Of a stretch of 64,000 bases of DNA, positions 9,319 to 19,071 are shown piece by piece (the stretch's first letter is position 1; every line of letters begins with the position of its first letter). The position numbers and the translations under genes were made by a program. Source of the stretch: an uncultured Lachnospiraceae bacterium (GTDB lineage Bacteria; Bacillota; Clostridia; Lachnospirales; Lachnospiraceae); the NCBI GenBank assembly GCA_947564735.1, contig CANOEC010000002.1, forward strand, positions 1-64,000. Direction: 5' to 3'. The notes beneath the pieces were generated by a model, which worked only from the letters and a program-made list of their open reading frames with translations, ran no database searches and was not told where the DNA came from.

Positions 9319-10167
9319 TTAACCTTTGACGGAACCTGCCGTCATGCCACTGTAAATCTGTTTTTGGAAAAGGATAAACACAATCAGCGCCGGCAGAAGC
9401 GAAATAATCACGCCCGCACAGATTAAATTGTACTTACTTCCCAAAGGCCCCACGAATGTATAGAGCGAAGTCGCCACCGTCGGATAGATCTTCTTATTCT
9501 GCAAATAAAGATTTGCACAGTAATACTCGTTATAAGTTCCCACGCCTTTTAAGATACAAGCCGTAACAATTGCCGGACGAAGCAGCGGCAACAATATTTT
9601 ATAGTAGATTTTGAAATAGGAAGCGCCGTCAATAATCGCCGATTCATCTAAGGAGACGCTGATATTCTCAAAAAACTGTATATAAATATAAATCGCGATG
9701 ACATCCGTACCGCACATCAGGATAATATAACCTGCAAGTGAATTGATCAGTCCCAATTTGAACATAATCTCATACACTGCAATCTGCATTGCCACACCCG
9801 GAAGCAGCGTCGCAAACAAAAACAAGCTTCTGATAATACCGTTACCCGGAAACTGGAAACGGTTCAATACATAGGCAAGGGAAGTTCCAATCAAAACCGA
9901 TACCGTCAGCACACTCACTAATATAATGAATGAATTAACAAACGCTTTCCCCATGTTTGCTTTGAGAAAGGCATCCGTAAAATTCTGGAAATTCAGCCAG
10001 CTTTCCGGCATTTCCATAACATTTGTCTGCGCATACTCCGTCTCTGTCTTAAATGCTGTAATCACACAAGATACGATGGGCAGCACCGCCACAAAAGCAA
10101 AGAATACAAGTGAAAAATATTTCAGACCAATAAGTACGATTTTTCCGATTTTCTGTAAAGCTGTCAT
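9319..10167 (-). CDS. Sugar ABC transporter permease, MalG/UgpE type
   Basis: The 282-residue membrane protein has six hydrophobic segments. It carries the permease cytoplasmic loop around ENISVSLDESAIIDGASYFKIYYKILLPLLRPAI, the EAA motif that contacts the ATPase. It belongs to the binding-protein-dependent carbohydrate permeases (CUT1). With the upstream permease and binding protein it would import beta-mannooligosaccharides. The ATG overlaps the upstream stop codon (TAAATG), so the genes are coupled. No ATPase gene is present here. As in many Firmicutes, a shared MsmK/UgpC-type ATPase encoded elsewhere probably drives it. Confidence 0.9.
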   Translation of the reverse strand: MTALQKIGKIVLIGLKYFSLVFFAFVAVLPIVSCVITAFKTETEYAQTNVMEMPESWLNFQNFTDAFLKANMGKAFVNSFIILVSVLTVSVLIGTSLAYVLNRFQFPGNGIIRSLFLFATLLPGVAMQIAVYEIMFKLGLINSLAGYIILMCGTDVIAIYIYIQFFENISVSLDESAIIDGASYFKIYYKILLPLLRPAIVTACILKGVGTYNEYYCANLYLQNKKIYPTVATSLYTFVGPLGSKYNLICAGVIISLLPALIVFILFQKQIYSGMTAGSVKG

Positions 10168-11172
10168 TTATTTTCCCGCCTTTCTCGACGCATATTTTGC
10201 AAGTTTCCTGTCTCGCCGCTTGGTTGCATTAAAATCCTCATCCTCCGAATTTTTGAATACATATTTAAAGAAAAGCTTCTGCAAAATCGTCGCTATGAAA
10301 ATAATGATTAGGAGCACAACTGCCATCGCAGACGCCAGTCCAACCTTTTGCTGAGTGTGTGCAATGTCATGCATAACGATAAAATAAGTTGCCGTGCCGT
10401 TCGCGCCGTCCGTGATAACATACGGAGGCTCAAATGCACTCAGCGAACCGGTAATCGACAGGATAACGTTCAACGTTACAATCGTCTTGATGCTTGGCAG
10501 TATGATATAGATAAACTGTTTAAAACGATCTGCACCATCAAGCATCGCAGCCTCATACAGTTCAGCATCCACAGACATGATGGCACCGATAAACAATACC
10601 ATATTCTGCCCGAAATACCGCCATACTGAAGTTCCCACCAATGATATATTATTGATGCTCTGATCCTTCAGCCAGTACGGAAGATTATCCAGTTCAAATC
10701 CACACCACTGAAGTACGGTGTCAAACACAAACCCTCTTGTATAGAAGAATTTGAAGATAAAACCGATTGCGATACCATTAATCAAGTATGGGAAAAACAT
10801 GAAACCTTTAAAGATATTGCCGCCTTTTACTTTAAAGCTAAGAACTGTCGCCAGATAGAGCGCCAGTACAAGTTGGACAACAGAACCACCCATGTAATAC
10901 AGACTAAGTTTTAATGCGCTGAAGCAGTCTTTTCTGCTGAACACGCTGGCGTAATTCTTCCAGCCGACGAATTTTCTCGCGCCGGCATACTTCATTTTCA
11001 TAAAACTGTATCCTACCATCTTACCGAACGGGAGGTATGTAAAAGTAAATAATAATGCAAGCGGAATAATCATAAAAGCAACGATTATAATCGCCTGCTG
11101 TCCTTTCCTGCTTTTCGCCCACTGTAGGAAGCCTTTTTTCTGTGTTCCTGCTGTATTTGCCTGTGCCACCAT
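10168..11172 (-). CDS. Sugar ABC transporter permease, MalF/UgpA type
   Basis: The 334-residue membrane protein has about six segments after a basic N-terminus. The EAA loop is visible in SVDAELYEAAMLDGADRFKQFIYIILPSI. It pairs with the downstream MalG-type permease in a CUT1 importer. The start at 11172 (MVAQANTAG) is chosen because GGAGG lies nine bases upstream; the frame is open to 11247 without a better start. It lies 135 bases after the binding-protein gene in the same direction. The inferred substrate is mannooligosaccharides, from gene context. Confidence 0.9.
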   Translation of the reverse strand: MVAQANTAGTQKKGFLQWAKSRKGQQAIIIVAFMIIPLALLFTFTYLPFGKMVGYSFMKMKYAGARKFVGWKNYASVFSRKDCFSALKLSLYYMGGSVVQLVLALYLATVLSFKVKGGNIFKGFMFFPYLINGIAIGFIFKFFYTRGFVFDTVLQWCGFELDNLPYWLKDQSINNISLVGTSVWRYFGQNMVLFIGAIMSVDAELYEAAMLDGADRFKQFIYIILPSIKTIVTLNVILSITGSLSAFEPPYVITDGANGTATYFIVMHDIAHTQQKVGLASAMAVVLLIIIFIATILQKLFFKYVFKNSEDEDFNATKRRDRKLAKYASRKAGK

Positions 11173-11307
11173 ATATACTATCCTCCATTCCTGCTTGATC
11201 TTCTGATAATTCGAGCCGGGGAACTCCTCCCCCGACTCAAATATCACAAATTAATACCTACATCATTATGTCTATATAATGTAATTACTCTCCCTCACAG
11301 CTTGAAA

Positions 11308-12783
11308 TTAGTACTGGACTTCAATTTCAAGTTCTTCCTGCGCCGCGTTCCATCTCTCTGTCCAGCCAGCCATGATTTCATCAAAGCTCTCAGAACCTGT
11401 CGCCGCTGCTTCCACGATTGCCTGAACCTTGGCGTCACCACCGGCATTAAAAGAAAGCTCGGACTCGGCGTTCATCTCATTCATCACATCCTCTTCACCA
11501 GCAAGAGCTGTCACATTCGTTACAACATTGACTCCATCGAATACGAAGGACGTCGGAGCCGTCTTGGAAATCGGGTAACCGCCTTCAAGATCGCACCAGC
11601 CGGATTCTTCAACCATGAACTTAACAAATGTCATAGCTGCCGCTTTGTTATCATCAGATGAATTTACATTGATACCGTAGCTGTAGTCAGGACCTGCTGT
11701 TGTATACTGCTGTCCGTTTACTGTAATCGGGAAAGGCATATATCCGATATCTTCCGGATGGTCTCCTGCTTCTTTCATCTGTGCAATCGCCCATGAACCA
11801 AGTACCATTGTGCCGATTTCACCGTTATTGATCATTGCCTTACAGCCTTCCCAGTCTGTTGTTGTGTAGTCGTCCTCGATCAGCCCCTGTGCAACTGCAT
11901 CGTAGAGAATCTTGTACAGTGCATATGCTCCCGTGCCATCGCCATTATCCTTGAACGGCTCTGCCGTGTGAGCAAATTTCTGGTTCAGCCATGTCTCATC
12001 GCCTGTTGTGATTGCTCCTAAGAAAGCATCCCACTGACCACCCATGGTCCAGCCAGCCGCATAGTTGGTGTACAACGGAATTGCGTCTGTGTTGTCCTTG
12101 ATTGCCTGAAGCGCTGCAATGAACTCGTCGGGAGTCTTCGGAAGCTCTGTGATGCCTGCGTCCGCAAATACCTTGGTATTGTAAAGAACACCCTGCGCAT
12201 TGCCCATATAACCGACACCGTAGCAGTTACCTGCCGCATCTTTCCACTGGTCAGCAAAGTTCACAAGCCCGCTCATTTCATCTACCGTTCCGTAAGGCAG
12301 GAAATAAGTAGGAAGATCCGCTGCATCTACAGCCGGAATAAACATTACGTCGCCCCAATCCCCCGTAGAAAGACGAAGCAGTGCATCCTCCGCATAGTCC
12401 GTGATGCCTTCCGTCTCGACCGTAATGTTCGGGTACATCTCATTAAACTTGCTGATCAAGTCAGCCATCGTGCCGTCCTCTTCACGATCTGTCTTATGAT
12501 GGATAAACTTGATTGTTGTCGTAATGTCCATGTTGTCTTCGCCAAGTTTGATGGACGCATAAGTAAGTCCTCCTGCTGCCGCACCATCATCTGCCGCCTC
12601 TGCTACATCATCTGCACTGTCCGTCGCAGTGTCTTCCACAACATCGGTATTGTCATCTTCAACCGATGCTTCCGTGGCTGTATCGGCAGGTGCCTCTGCC
12701 GGTGCATCCCCGCCGCCACATCCTGCTAACGAGAATGTCATGGCTGCCGCTAAAGTCAGCGCTGTCACTTTCTTCAGTTTCAT
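11308..12783 (-). CDS. Sugar ABC transporter substrate-binding lipoprotein
   Basis: The 491-residue protein has a lipoprotein signal peptide ending at LAGCGG. A 50-residue linker rich in Ala, Asp, Glu and Thr follows, then a family 1 extracellular solute-binding domain. Typical blocks are DLISKFNEMYPNITVETEG, AGITELPKTPDEFIAALQAIKDN, NNGEIGTMVLGSWAIAQMKEAG and GYPISKTAPTS. It would capture short beta-mannosides outside the cell and feed the two downstream permeases. GGAGGATATAGTT precedes the ATG. It is divergent from the AraC-family gene, with a 357-base intergenic region holding overlapping promoter signals. The sugar is inferred from the operon and not from the binding site. Confidence 0.88.
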   Translation of the reverse strand: MKLKKVTALTLAAAMTFSLAGCGGGDAPAEAPADTATEASVEDDNTDVVEDTATDSADDVAEAADDGAAAGGLTYASIKLGEDNMDITTTIKFIHHKTDREEDGTMADLISKFNEMYPNITVETEGITDYAEDALLRLSTGDWGDVMFIPAVDAADLPTYFLPYGTVDEMSGLVNFADQWKDAAGNCYGVGYMGNAQGVLYNTKVFADAGITELPKTPDEFIAALQAIKDNTDAIPLYTNYAAGWTMGGQWDAFLGAITTGDETWLNQKFAHTAEPFKDNGDGTGAYALYKILYDAVAQGLIEDDYTTTDWEGCKAMINNGEIGTMVLGSWAIAQMKEAGDHPEDIGYMPFPITVNGQQYTTAGPDYSYGINVNSSDDNKAAAMTFVKFMVEESGWCDLEGGYPISKTAPTSFVFDGVNVVTNVTALAGEEDVMNEMNAESELSFNAGGDAKVQAIVEAAATGSESFDEIMAGWTERWNAAQEELEIEVQY

Positions 12784-12999
12784 AACTATATCCTCCTTAT
12801 TGTTTCCACCAAATCTCTATTTTTTATGAGTTTGGCTAGTTAATTAGTAACTTTAATTTAAGTATATATCACTTTATTTTTTAATCATCACCCATTATTG
12901 CAAATTGTATATTATTTTTGCTCAATTTGTATTTTTCTTATAATTTGTACAATTAACTCGACTAATTTTTGTGCAATACAGAAATATTCAATCTTATTA

Positions 13000-13047
13000 T
13001 TGACAATTCAAAGGCTAAATTATAAAGTTTAGTTAATTTAATGATTA
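13000..13047. promoter_or_regulatory. Divergent promoter region, importer / AraC regulator
   Basis: Plus strand: TTGACA (13000-13005) with TAAAGT 17 bases on, toward the AraC gene. Minus strand: TATAAT (13019-13024), with a poor -35, toward the binding-protein gene. The two -10 regions overlap in AAATTATAAAG, so binding here could switch both directions. The rest of 12784-13140 is AT-rich with no further gene. Confidence 0.5.
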
Positions 13048-13140
13048 GTCTCTTTTTCATTGTGGGATGGTCATGAAATGATAGAAATTGTAAAACCGCT
13101 ATTCACATAAGATTCTGTCAGAAAGGAGTTGTAAGCTGCC

Positions 13141-14040
13141 ATGACATTTAAAGAACAATATTTGCAGTCCTTATCCGTCAGACCGGCTCTGCCTGCGGCA
13201 TTTCCTGCCCACTCCTTTGCTGGTAATTTCTACGAACTTCTTCCCGACACCGTCAATCTTTTTCCGACGGTCCTAAGCGGTGGCACCGTAGAACTTCCTT
13301 CTGCATATACGCTTTCGTTAGAACCTCTCAACTGCTATATGCTTCTTTATACCCGCAGTGGGAAAGGCACTCTGCGGGTGCGGTCAAAAACATACTCGCT
13401 AGAACCGGGGATGCTTCTCTGCATGGACTGCAGCGCCTTCTCTTATAAGATGGAAACATCTGACACGCCATGGCGCTTCAGCGTCTTTTTGATTCACGGA
13501 AGCTTCTTTACGCATTTATTTTCTCTCGTCCCTTTTGAAGCGCTCCTTTTGCACTCACTGGCTGACTATTCACCCGTCTTAAGCGGACTGGAGCAGCTTC
13601 TTTGCAACGATTTCTCCGCCAATCTGTATAACAAGTTAATTGACGCCGCACTTTTGCAGGACATTGCCATCGCCCTAGTTATTGAATTTTATCAGCTTGA
13701 ACAGACAAAGCCAAAATGTGCACCATACCTTCTGGAAATCAAACAATATCTCGACATGTACTTTTCGCAGCCTTTTCGTCTGGAAGATTTGGAAACGCGG
13801 TATCACATTAGCAAATATCGTATCTGTCATGAATTTTCAAAGACTTTCCACGCCCCTCCGCTGAAATATTTAAACGCCAGACGGCTGGATGCGGCTGTCC
13901 ACCTGCTCTTAACTACCGATAAGCACATCCATGAAATCGCCATGGAAGTAGGCTACGACAACACAAACCACTTTATCAATCTCTTCAAACGTGAGAAAGG
14001 CACTACGCCACAGGCTTACAGAGACGCAAACAAGGGTTAA
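13141..14040 (+). CDS. AraC-family transcriptional regulator
   Basis: The 299-residue protein has an N-terminal cupin-like ligand domain (about 30-150, including YTRSGKGTLRVRSKTYSLEPGMLLCMD). The C-terminal AraC/XylS double helix-turn-helix is at about 195-297, with RLEDLETRYHISKYRICHEFSKTF and IHEIAMEVGYDNTNHFINLFKREKGTTPQAYR. It is divergent from the sugar importer and probably activates it when a mannoside is bound. AAAGGAG lies 12 bases before the ATG. A terminator overlaps the stop codon. Confidence 0.92.
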   Translation: MTFKEQYLQSLSVRPALPAAFPAHSFAGNFYELLPDTVNLFPTVLSGGTVELPSAYTLSLEPLNCYMLLYTRSGKGTLRVRSKTYSLEPGMLLCMDCSAFSYKMETSDTPWRFSVFLIHGSFFTHLFSLVPFEALLLHSLADYSPVLSGLEQLLCNDFSANLYNKLIDAALLQDIAIALVIEFYQLEQTKPKCAPYLLEIKQYLDMYFSQPFRLEDLETRYHISKYRICHEFSKTFHAPPLKYLNARRLDAAVHLLLTTDKHIHEIAMEVGYDNTNHFINLFKREKGTTPQAYRDANKG

Positions 14041-14077
14041 AGCACGACTGTAAATCCGTACTTTAACCCTTGCCTTT
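14031..14077 (+). terminator. Intrinsic terminator of the AraC gene
   Basis: CAAGGGTTAAAG (14031-14042) pairs perfectly with CTTTAACCCTTG (14061-14072), then CCTTTT. The stem includes the stop codon. Confidence 0.8.
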
Positions 14078-14121
14078 TCTCTGTTCATTTCAAGCTATCC
14101 GCTTTGCCAAACCTCAAATTT

Positions 14122-15162
14122 CTACTGTGATTTTGGCATTCTTCTTTGCACGCTGTCTTTATAAATAATGCGTCCGTTCACAATATGCACGCCCTGCTTG
14201 TAATAATCCCCCGATATCTTACTGATCATATTCTTCACAGTGCGCTCCGCCATCTCATGCATGTCTACCTCGTAGCTGGTAATCCCGATATCACACAATC
14301 CCGGCGGCTGATAATTGTCATATCCCACCACCGATATATCCTCCGGCACCCTGTACCCGTTCCTCTCCAATGTCTGTACAAGCATGGCTGCTGCCGCATC
14401 ATTATTGCAGACAAACGCCGTAGGCATCTTCTTTGGCAGCTCTATTTCAAACCCGTCATCCGACCTGCCTGTCTGTGGATCCCTGTCATTGACAATCCAC
14501 TCCTTATTCACCTCAATTCCATGCTCGTACAGTGACTTCACATAACCAAAATAACGATCCGTTATACTGTCCGTCGCAAGTACATTTCCCATGAAGGCAA
14601 TGTCTCTGTGTCCCATCTCAAACAAAAAATTTGTCATGGTATACATACCGAAATATCCATTCGATACAACAGAATCACACTGACTATTACGCCCATAAAA
14701 ATCAAGAAAAAACACGGGAACATCGGCGTATTCCATCAATTCATCCAGATAATCCTTCTTAAGCCGCCCGATAATGACAAGCCCCTCCGTCTTCTTCTCC
14801 TGCAAAAGCTTGGGCATGACCATACGGTTCTCGTCCTCTCTTTGCAGCACCTCAAGCATCGTAAAGCATCCTCTCTGCACCGCAGCCGTGGCAACCTCCT
14901 GATACAGCTTCCAGTAAAAGGATTCATATTTATCCAAAAATCGATCCGCAACAATCGCACCAATCGTATAACTGACGTTTCTTCCCGCCCGCTCCTGATT
15001 CCGCACGGAGGGCATCCGATACCCCATCTCCTCCGCTTTATCCCTAATTTTGGCCCGAAGCGCCTCGCTGACGCCCTTTTGACCGGACAGAGCTTTTGAC
15101 ACCGTGACTGTACTGACCCCCATCACCTCGGCAATATCTGCCATTCTCACTGATTTCGCCAT
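14122..15162 (-). CDS. LacI-family transcriptional regulator (copy 1)
   Basis: The 346-residue protein has an N-terminal LacI helix-turn-helix (VRMADIAEVMGVSTVTVSKALSGQKGVSE), a hinge, and a periplasmic-binding-protein-like sensor domain (AFVCNNDAAAAMLVQTLERNGYRVPEDISVVGYDNY). GAGGTCAAC precedes the ATG. Its promoter is built like that of the mannoside operon and is followed by several AAGTA repeats, which could be an autoregulatory operator. It is likely the repressor of the mannoside genes. It is closely similar to the second LacI at 19362-20390; the two bracket the ABC exporter. Confidence 0.92.
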   Translation of the reverse strand: MAKSVRMADIAEVMGVSTVTVSKALSGQKGVSEALRAKIRDKAEEMGYRMPSVRNQERAGRNVSYTIGAIVADRFLDKYESFYWKLYQEVATAAVQRGCFTMLEVLQREDENRMVMPKLLQEKKTEGLVIIGRLKKDYLDELMEYADVPVFFLDFYGRNSQCDSVVSNGYFGMYTMTNFLFEMGHRDIAFMGNVLATDSITDRYFGYVKSLYEHGIEVNKEWIVNDRDPQTGRSDDGFEIELPKKMPTAFVCNNDAAAAMLVQTLERNGYRVPEDISVVGYDNYQPPGLCDIGITSYEVDMHEMAERTVKNMISKISGDYYKQGVHIVNGRIIYKDSVQRRMPKSQ

Positions 15163-15237
15163 GTTGACCTCGACTTCTCATTTTTTATATACTAAAATTC
15201 TTACTTATATACTTAAAACTACTTAATCTTACTTAAA

Positions 15238-15265
15238 ATTATAAAGTAAAAAAGAATAATGTCAA
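15238..15265 (-). promoter_or_regulatory. Sigma-A promoter of LacI copy 1
   Basis: TTGACA (15260-15265) and TATAAT (15238-15243), minus strand, 16-base spacer. Four AAGTA repeats lie between the -10 and the gene. The TTTACTTTATAAT block is identical to the promoter at 9174-9201. Confidence 0.75.
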
Positions 15266-15341
15266 CACAATTGCGCTAAATAGCTTCTCCATGGCAGCAG
15301 TTCAGCCTTCCACGAAGCCCAATCGCTTCTATCTGAAAAAC

Positions 15342-17114
15342 TTATATCGAAAACTGCGCCATGTACAATTGATAATACACGCCCTTTTTCTCCATCAGTT
15401 CACGGGCATTGCCTTCTTCTATGATTTTACCGTCGTCCACCACGAAAATACGGTCCGCTTTCTGGATGGTAGACAGCCTGTGGGCAATCACGAAAGAGGT
15501 CCTTCCTGCCAGCAGGTGTTCAATCCCTTCCTGCACCAACAGCTCCGTCTTCGTATCAATACTGGAAGTTGCCTCATCCAAGATTAATATCTTCGGGTTG
15601 GAAACCATCGTTCTTGCAAAGGCAAGAAGCTGCTTCTGACCGATGGACAGACCGCCGCCCCTCTCTGACAGCTCCGTGTCATAGCCTTTCTCCAGCCTCA
15701 TAATAAACTCATGGGCATTTACTGCCTTTGCCGCAGCAATGATTTCCTCGTCAGAAGCATCCAGCTTCCCATATCTGATATTATCCTTGATGGTTCCCGA
15801 AAACAGGAAATTATCCTGCGTCATAATGCCCATCTGCCTGCGCAGGCTCTCGACAGAAACCTTCTTCACATCATGCCCGTCAACTTTCACGACGCCTTCC
15901 TGCACATCATAGAAACGGCTGATCAAATTGACAATCGTAGACTTGCCGGCTCCGGTCGGTCCCACAAGGGCAATCGTCTCACCGGGCTTGATACGGAAGC
16001 TGACGTCGTCCAGCACTTTGACCTTATCATCATAGGAGAAATTCACATGCTCAAAAGTCACCTCGCCTTTTATTTCCGGCATCTGCGTGACGTCCTCCCT
16101 GTCCGCGATTGCCGGAGGCGTATCCAGAATCTCAAAGATACGCTCCGCTCCCGCAATGTTTGTCACGAGCTGGTTATAGAAATTGCTGATATTGTGAATC
16201 GGCTGCCAGAACATATTCAAATAGGTTCCGAAGGCAATAAAAGTACCTACCGAAACCTGATCCACCCCAAGAACCACAATACCCGTATAATACAGCAGAA
16301 TGCAGCCTAACCCCCACGAAAGGTCTATCACTGAGCCAAAGGCATCGCTCATGCGCACTGCGTCAAAAAAAGAAGTCCGGTGCTCGGCAAGCAGTGTGTC
16401 GAACGTCTCCTGTGTCTCTTTTTGTGCATGAAAACTCTGGATAATTCTGATGCCCGCCATGTCCTCATGGATAAACGCGTTCAGATTCGCCGATTTCTTA
16501 CGGAATATCTGCCAGCGGGGATGCGCCTTAATCTGGATAAATACGGTTCCCACAGCCATAAGCGGAATCGTCATCATCGAAGCAAGCGCCAGTTTCGGAT
16601 TCTTCCAGACCATGATGACCACCACTGCCACGACTGTCAGACCGTCCGGAATCAACGTCGTCACACAGTTCGACAACACATCCTTAAGCGAATTGATATC
16701 TCCGATAATACGGGACAGAATCTTACCTGTCGGTCTGCTGTCAAAGAATTTAAAATCCAATTTCTGAATATGTGTGTACAGTTCCTGCCGGATAGTCAGT
16801 AATATCTCATTACACACTTTCGCCATAATATACATACGAAGCTTGACTGTTATCACCAGCACAAGATTGATGATCAGCGCAAAACCAAGTAATCCATACA
16901 ATCCTTTTAAATCACCCACTGCAATATGGTCGTCAATCGCGGCTTCCATAATCAGCGGATTGACCAAACTAATCAATACACCATACCCCATGATGAACAG
17001 CACTAATACAATCTGCCATTTATAAGCAAGCAGATATCGAAAGAGCCGCATCAGAGTCTGCACCTTGCTGCGCTCCACACTCAATTCGTCATCTTTATAT
17101 GAATTTACTGCCAT
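15342..17114 (-). CDS. ABC exporter, ATPase-permease subunit 2
   Basis: The 590-residue half-transporter has six membrane segments (about 25-320) and a C-terminal ATPase domain. The ATPase has Walker A GPTGAGKST, Q-loop MTQDN, signature LSIGQKQ (an LSGGQ variant), Walker B ILILDEATSSID and the switch His in FVIAHRLS. It forms a heterodimer with the upstream subunit, gene order and overlap being as in BmrCD/LmrCD-type multidrug exporters. It overlaps the upstream gene by ten bases; GGGAGG precedes the ATG. The variant signature and the catalytic Glu after Walker B (DEAT) suggest this subunit carries the active Glu. The substrate is unknown; drug or peptide export is the family inference. Confidence 0.9.
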   Translation of the reverse strand: MAVNSYKDDELSVERSKVQTLMRLFRYLLAYKWQIVLVLFIMGYGVLISLVNPLIMEAAIDDHIAVGDLKGLYGLLGFALIINLVLVITVKLRMYIMAKVCNEILLTIRQELYTHIQKLDFKFFDSRPTGKILSRIIGDINSLKDVLSNCVTTLIPDGLTVVAVVVIMVWKNPKLALASMMTIPLMAVGTVFIQIKAHPRWQIFRKKSANLNAFIHEDMAGIRIIQSFHAQKETQETFDTLLAEHRTSFFDAVRMSDAFGSVIDLSWGLGCILLYYTGIVVLGVDQVSVGTFIAFGTYLNMFWQPIHNISNFYNQLVTNIAGAERIFEILDTPPAIADREDVTQMPEIKGEVTFEHVNFSYDDKVKVLDDVSFRIKPGETIALVGPTGAGKSTIVNLISRFYDVQEGVVKVDGHDVKKVSVESLRRQMGIMTQDNFLFSGTIKDNIRYGKLDASDEEIIAAAKAVNAHEFIMRLEKGYDTELSERGGGLSIGQKQLLAFARTMVSNPKILILDEATSSIDTKTELLVQEGIEHLLAGRTSFVIAHRLSTIQKADRIFVVDDGKIIEEGNARELMEKKGVYYQLYMAQFSI

Positions 17115-18916
17115 GCGGGTTCACCTCCCTTTTTGTCATTATGCTCTGACATTCTTGTCATATTCTGCGTCATATTTCCCGGATATATGTTATCCGATTC
17201 AGTCAATTGCCCATATTGAGACTCGTACGTCTCATGATATAACCCATTCTTCGCAAGCAATTCTTCGTGCGTACCTCTCTCCGCAATCGCTCCATTCTCC
17301 AGCACGATGATTTCATCTGCATGGCGCACCGCACTGATTCTGTGTGCAATAATGATTTTCGTCGTGCCTTCCAGTTCCTTTAACGTCTGCTGAATCATAT
17401 GCTCCGTCTCCATATCAAGTGCTGAAGTCGAGTCATCCAGCACAAGAACCGGGTCTTTTTTCGCAAGCGCCCTCGCAATACTGATGCGCTGCTTCTGTCC
17501 TCCGGACAATCCCACGCCACGCTCTCCAATCACCGTATCATAGGTATCTTCCATGCGCTCTATAAAGCTGCTCGCCTGTGCCTGTGTGGAAGCGCGTCTG
17601 ACCGTCTTAAAGTCTATGTAGTCTTTCTTGCCAAGCTTAATGTTGTCATTGATTGTATCCGAAAACAGAAAGACATCCTGCATCACATAGCTTACGCTCG
17701 TGCGCAGCTGTTCCAAAGTAAGCTCCTTAATATTGACATCATCTAAGTAGATTGCACCGTCCGTAGCGTCATACATACGCTGCAAAAGCTGCACAATAGA
17801 AGTCTTACCCGCACCGGTAGCTCCCATGATGCCAAGCGTCCTGCCCGGTTCCACCGTAAAAGAAATATCATGCAATATCTCGTACATGTCTTCTTTATGG
17901 AAGGACACATGGTCAAAACATACCTTCCCTTCTACCTTTTCAAGTTTGACTGTATTGGTCACTTCTGTAATTGTCGGCTTCACCTCATAGATTTTCTTAA
18001 TCTTCTTATTGGAGGCAACCGCCGCCGAGAAACTGTTTGTCAGCCATCCCAGCATCTCCATAGGCCACACGATGTTACCGGAATATTCTACGAATGCCGT
18101 CATCTGTCCCAGCGTCATCTCCCCGTCTATGACAAACTTTCCGCCAATCAGTATGGTCAACAGCGGCAGCACCTTTGTCACTACGGTAAAACATGGATAA
18201 TAACGCACAAACACCTTCGACTGCTCCATATTCAAGTCATAATACCGCTTGTTGTGAGACAGAAACTTGCTTATTTCATACCTTTCTCGTGCAAACGCCT
18301 TTACCGTGCGCACACCCGCCAGATTTTCTTCCGCAACCGTATTGAGCGCTGCATTCTCTTCGCTGATTTCTTCATAAACCTTGCCCAGCCTGCGTTCCAT
18401 AATCACTGCAAAAGAACCGCACAGGAGCATTGCCGCCGTCGGAAGCAGCGCCAGTTTCCAGTTAAGCATATACATACACACCAGAATAATGCTCGTGTGG
18501 TAAATCACCTCAAGCAACAGCATACTGACATATCCTATCGCGTCCCAGACACGGTCCACATCCTCCTTGACGCGCGCCATCAGTTCGCCGGTATTTGTCT
18601 TATCAAAGAAATCCGCGCTGAGTCCCTGAATATGACGGAATAAATCACGTCTCATATCACCTGATATTTTCACACCATTTTTATCAAAGGTATATTCCTT
18701 CACATACTGGAACACACATCTTCCCAGCCCGATGCCCAGAAAACCGAGCAACAGATATTTCAATTCTGCGATATTGCCGCCCACAATCACGTCATCCACC
18801 ACTCTCGCCGTCAATCTTGGCGCCATCATGTCCAGCGTCACTGCAATCAGAAGCGATACGATTGCAATCAGATAGGGAACCTTATACTCCCATATGTAGC
18901 TTGATAGTTTTTTCAT
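17105..18916 (-). CDS. ABC exporter, ATPase-permease subunit 1
   Basis: The 603-residue half-transporter has six membrane segments and an ATPase domain with Walker A GATGAGKTS, signature LSGGQKQR, Walker B VLVLDDSTSALD and switch His in IIIAHRIS. The residue after Walker B Asp is Asp (DDS) instead of Glu, the usual sign of the degenerate site in heterodimeric exporters. The start at 18916 is set by GGGGGAG seven bases upstream. It is the first gene of the exporter operon, behind a leader region with a short ORF and a terminator. Confidence 0.9.
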   Translation of the reverse strand: MKKLSSYIWEYKVPYLIAIVSLLIAVTLDMMAPRLTARVVDDVIVGGNIAELKYLLLGFLGIGLGRCVFQYVKEYTFDKNGVKISGDMRRDLFRHIQGLSADFFDKTNTGELMARVKEDVDRVWDAIGYVSMLLLEVIYHTSIILVCMYMLNWKLALLPTAAMLLCGSFAVIMERRLGKVYEEISEENAALNTVAEENLAGVRTVKAFARERYEISKFLSHNKRYYDLNMEQSKVFVRYYPCFTVVTKVLPLLTILIGGKFVIDGEMTLGQMTAFVEYSGNIVWPMEMLGWLTNSFSAAVASNKKIKKIYEVKPTITEVTNTVKLEKVEGKVCFDHVSFHKEDMYEILHDISFTVEPGRTLGIMGATGAGKTSIVQLLQRMYDATDGAIYLDDVNIKELTLEQLRTSVSYVMQDVFLFSDTINDNIKLGKKDYIDFKTVRRASTQAQASSFIERMEDTYDTVIGERGVGLSGGQKQRISIARALAKKDPVLVLDDSTSALDMETEHMIQQTLKELEGTTKIIIAHRISAVRHADEIIVLENGAIAERGTHEELLAKNGLYHETYESQYGQLTESDNIYPGNMTQNMTRMSEHNDKKGGEPAWQ

Positions 18917-18995
18917 CACGATTCTCCCCCGTTCTGTTATCTCCACAGATACCTATATCACATGCTTTCCAGCTCATGATTTTGCCCGAATACAT

Positions 18996-19030
18996 CGCAA
19001 AAAGGCTGCGGTAATATTACCACAGCCTTT
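18996..19030 (-). terminator. Intrinsic terminator in the exporter leader
   Basis: On the minus strand AAAGGCTG-GGTAAT pairs with ATTACC-CAGCCTTT (one mismatch, 14 pairs), running into TTTTT. It lies about 80 bases before the exporter start and downstream of a possible promoter at 19313-19339, so it may act as an attenuator. It would also stop read-through from the upstream LacI gene. Confidence 0.75.
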
Positions 19031-19071
19031 ACATAAACAATGTAATATATTGACTCAATCAGTCAGCCACT

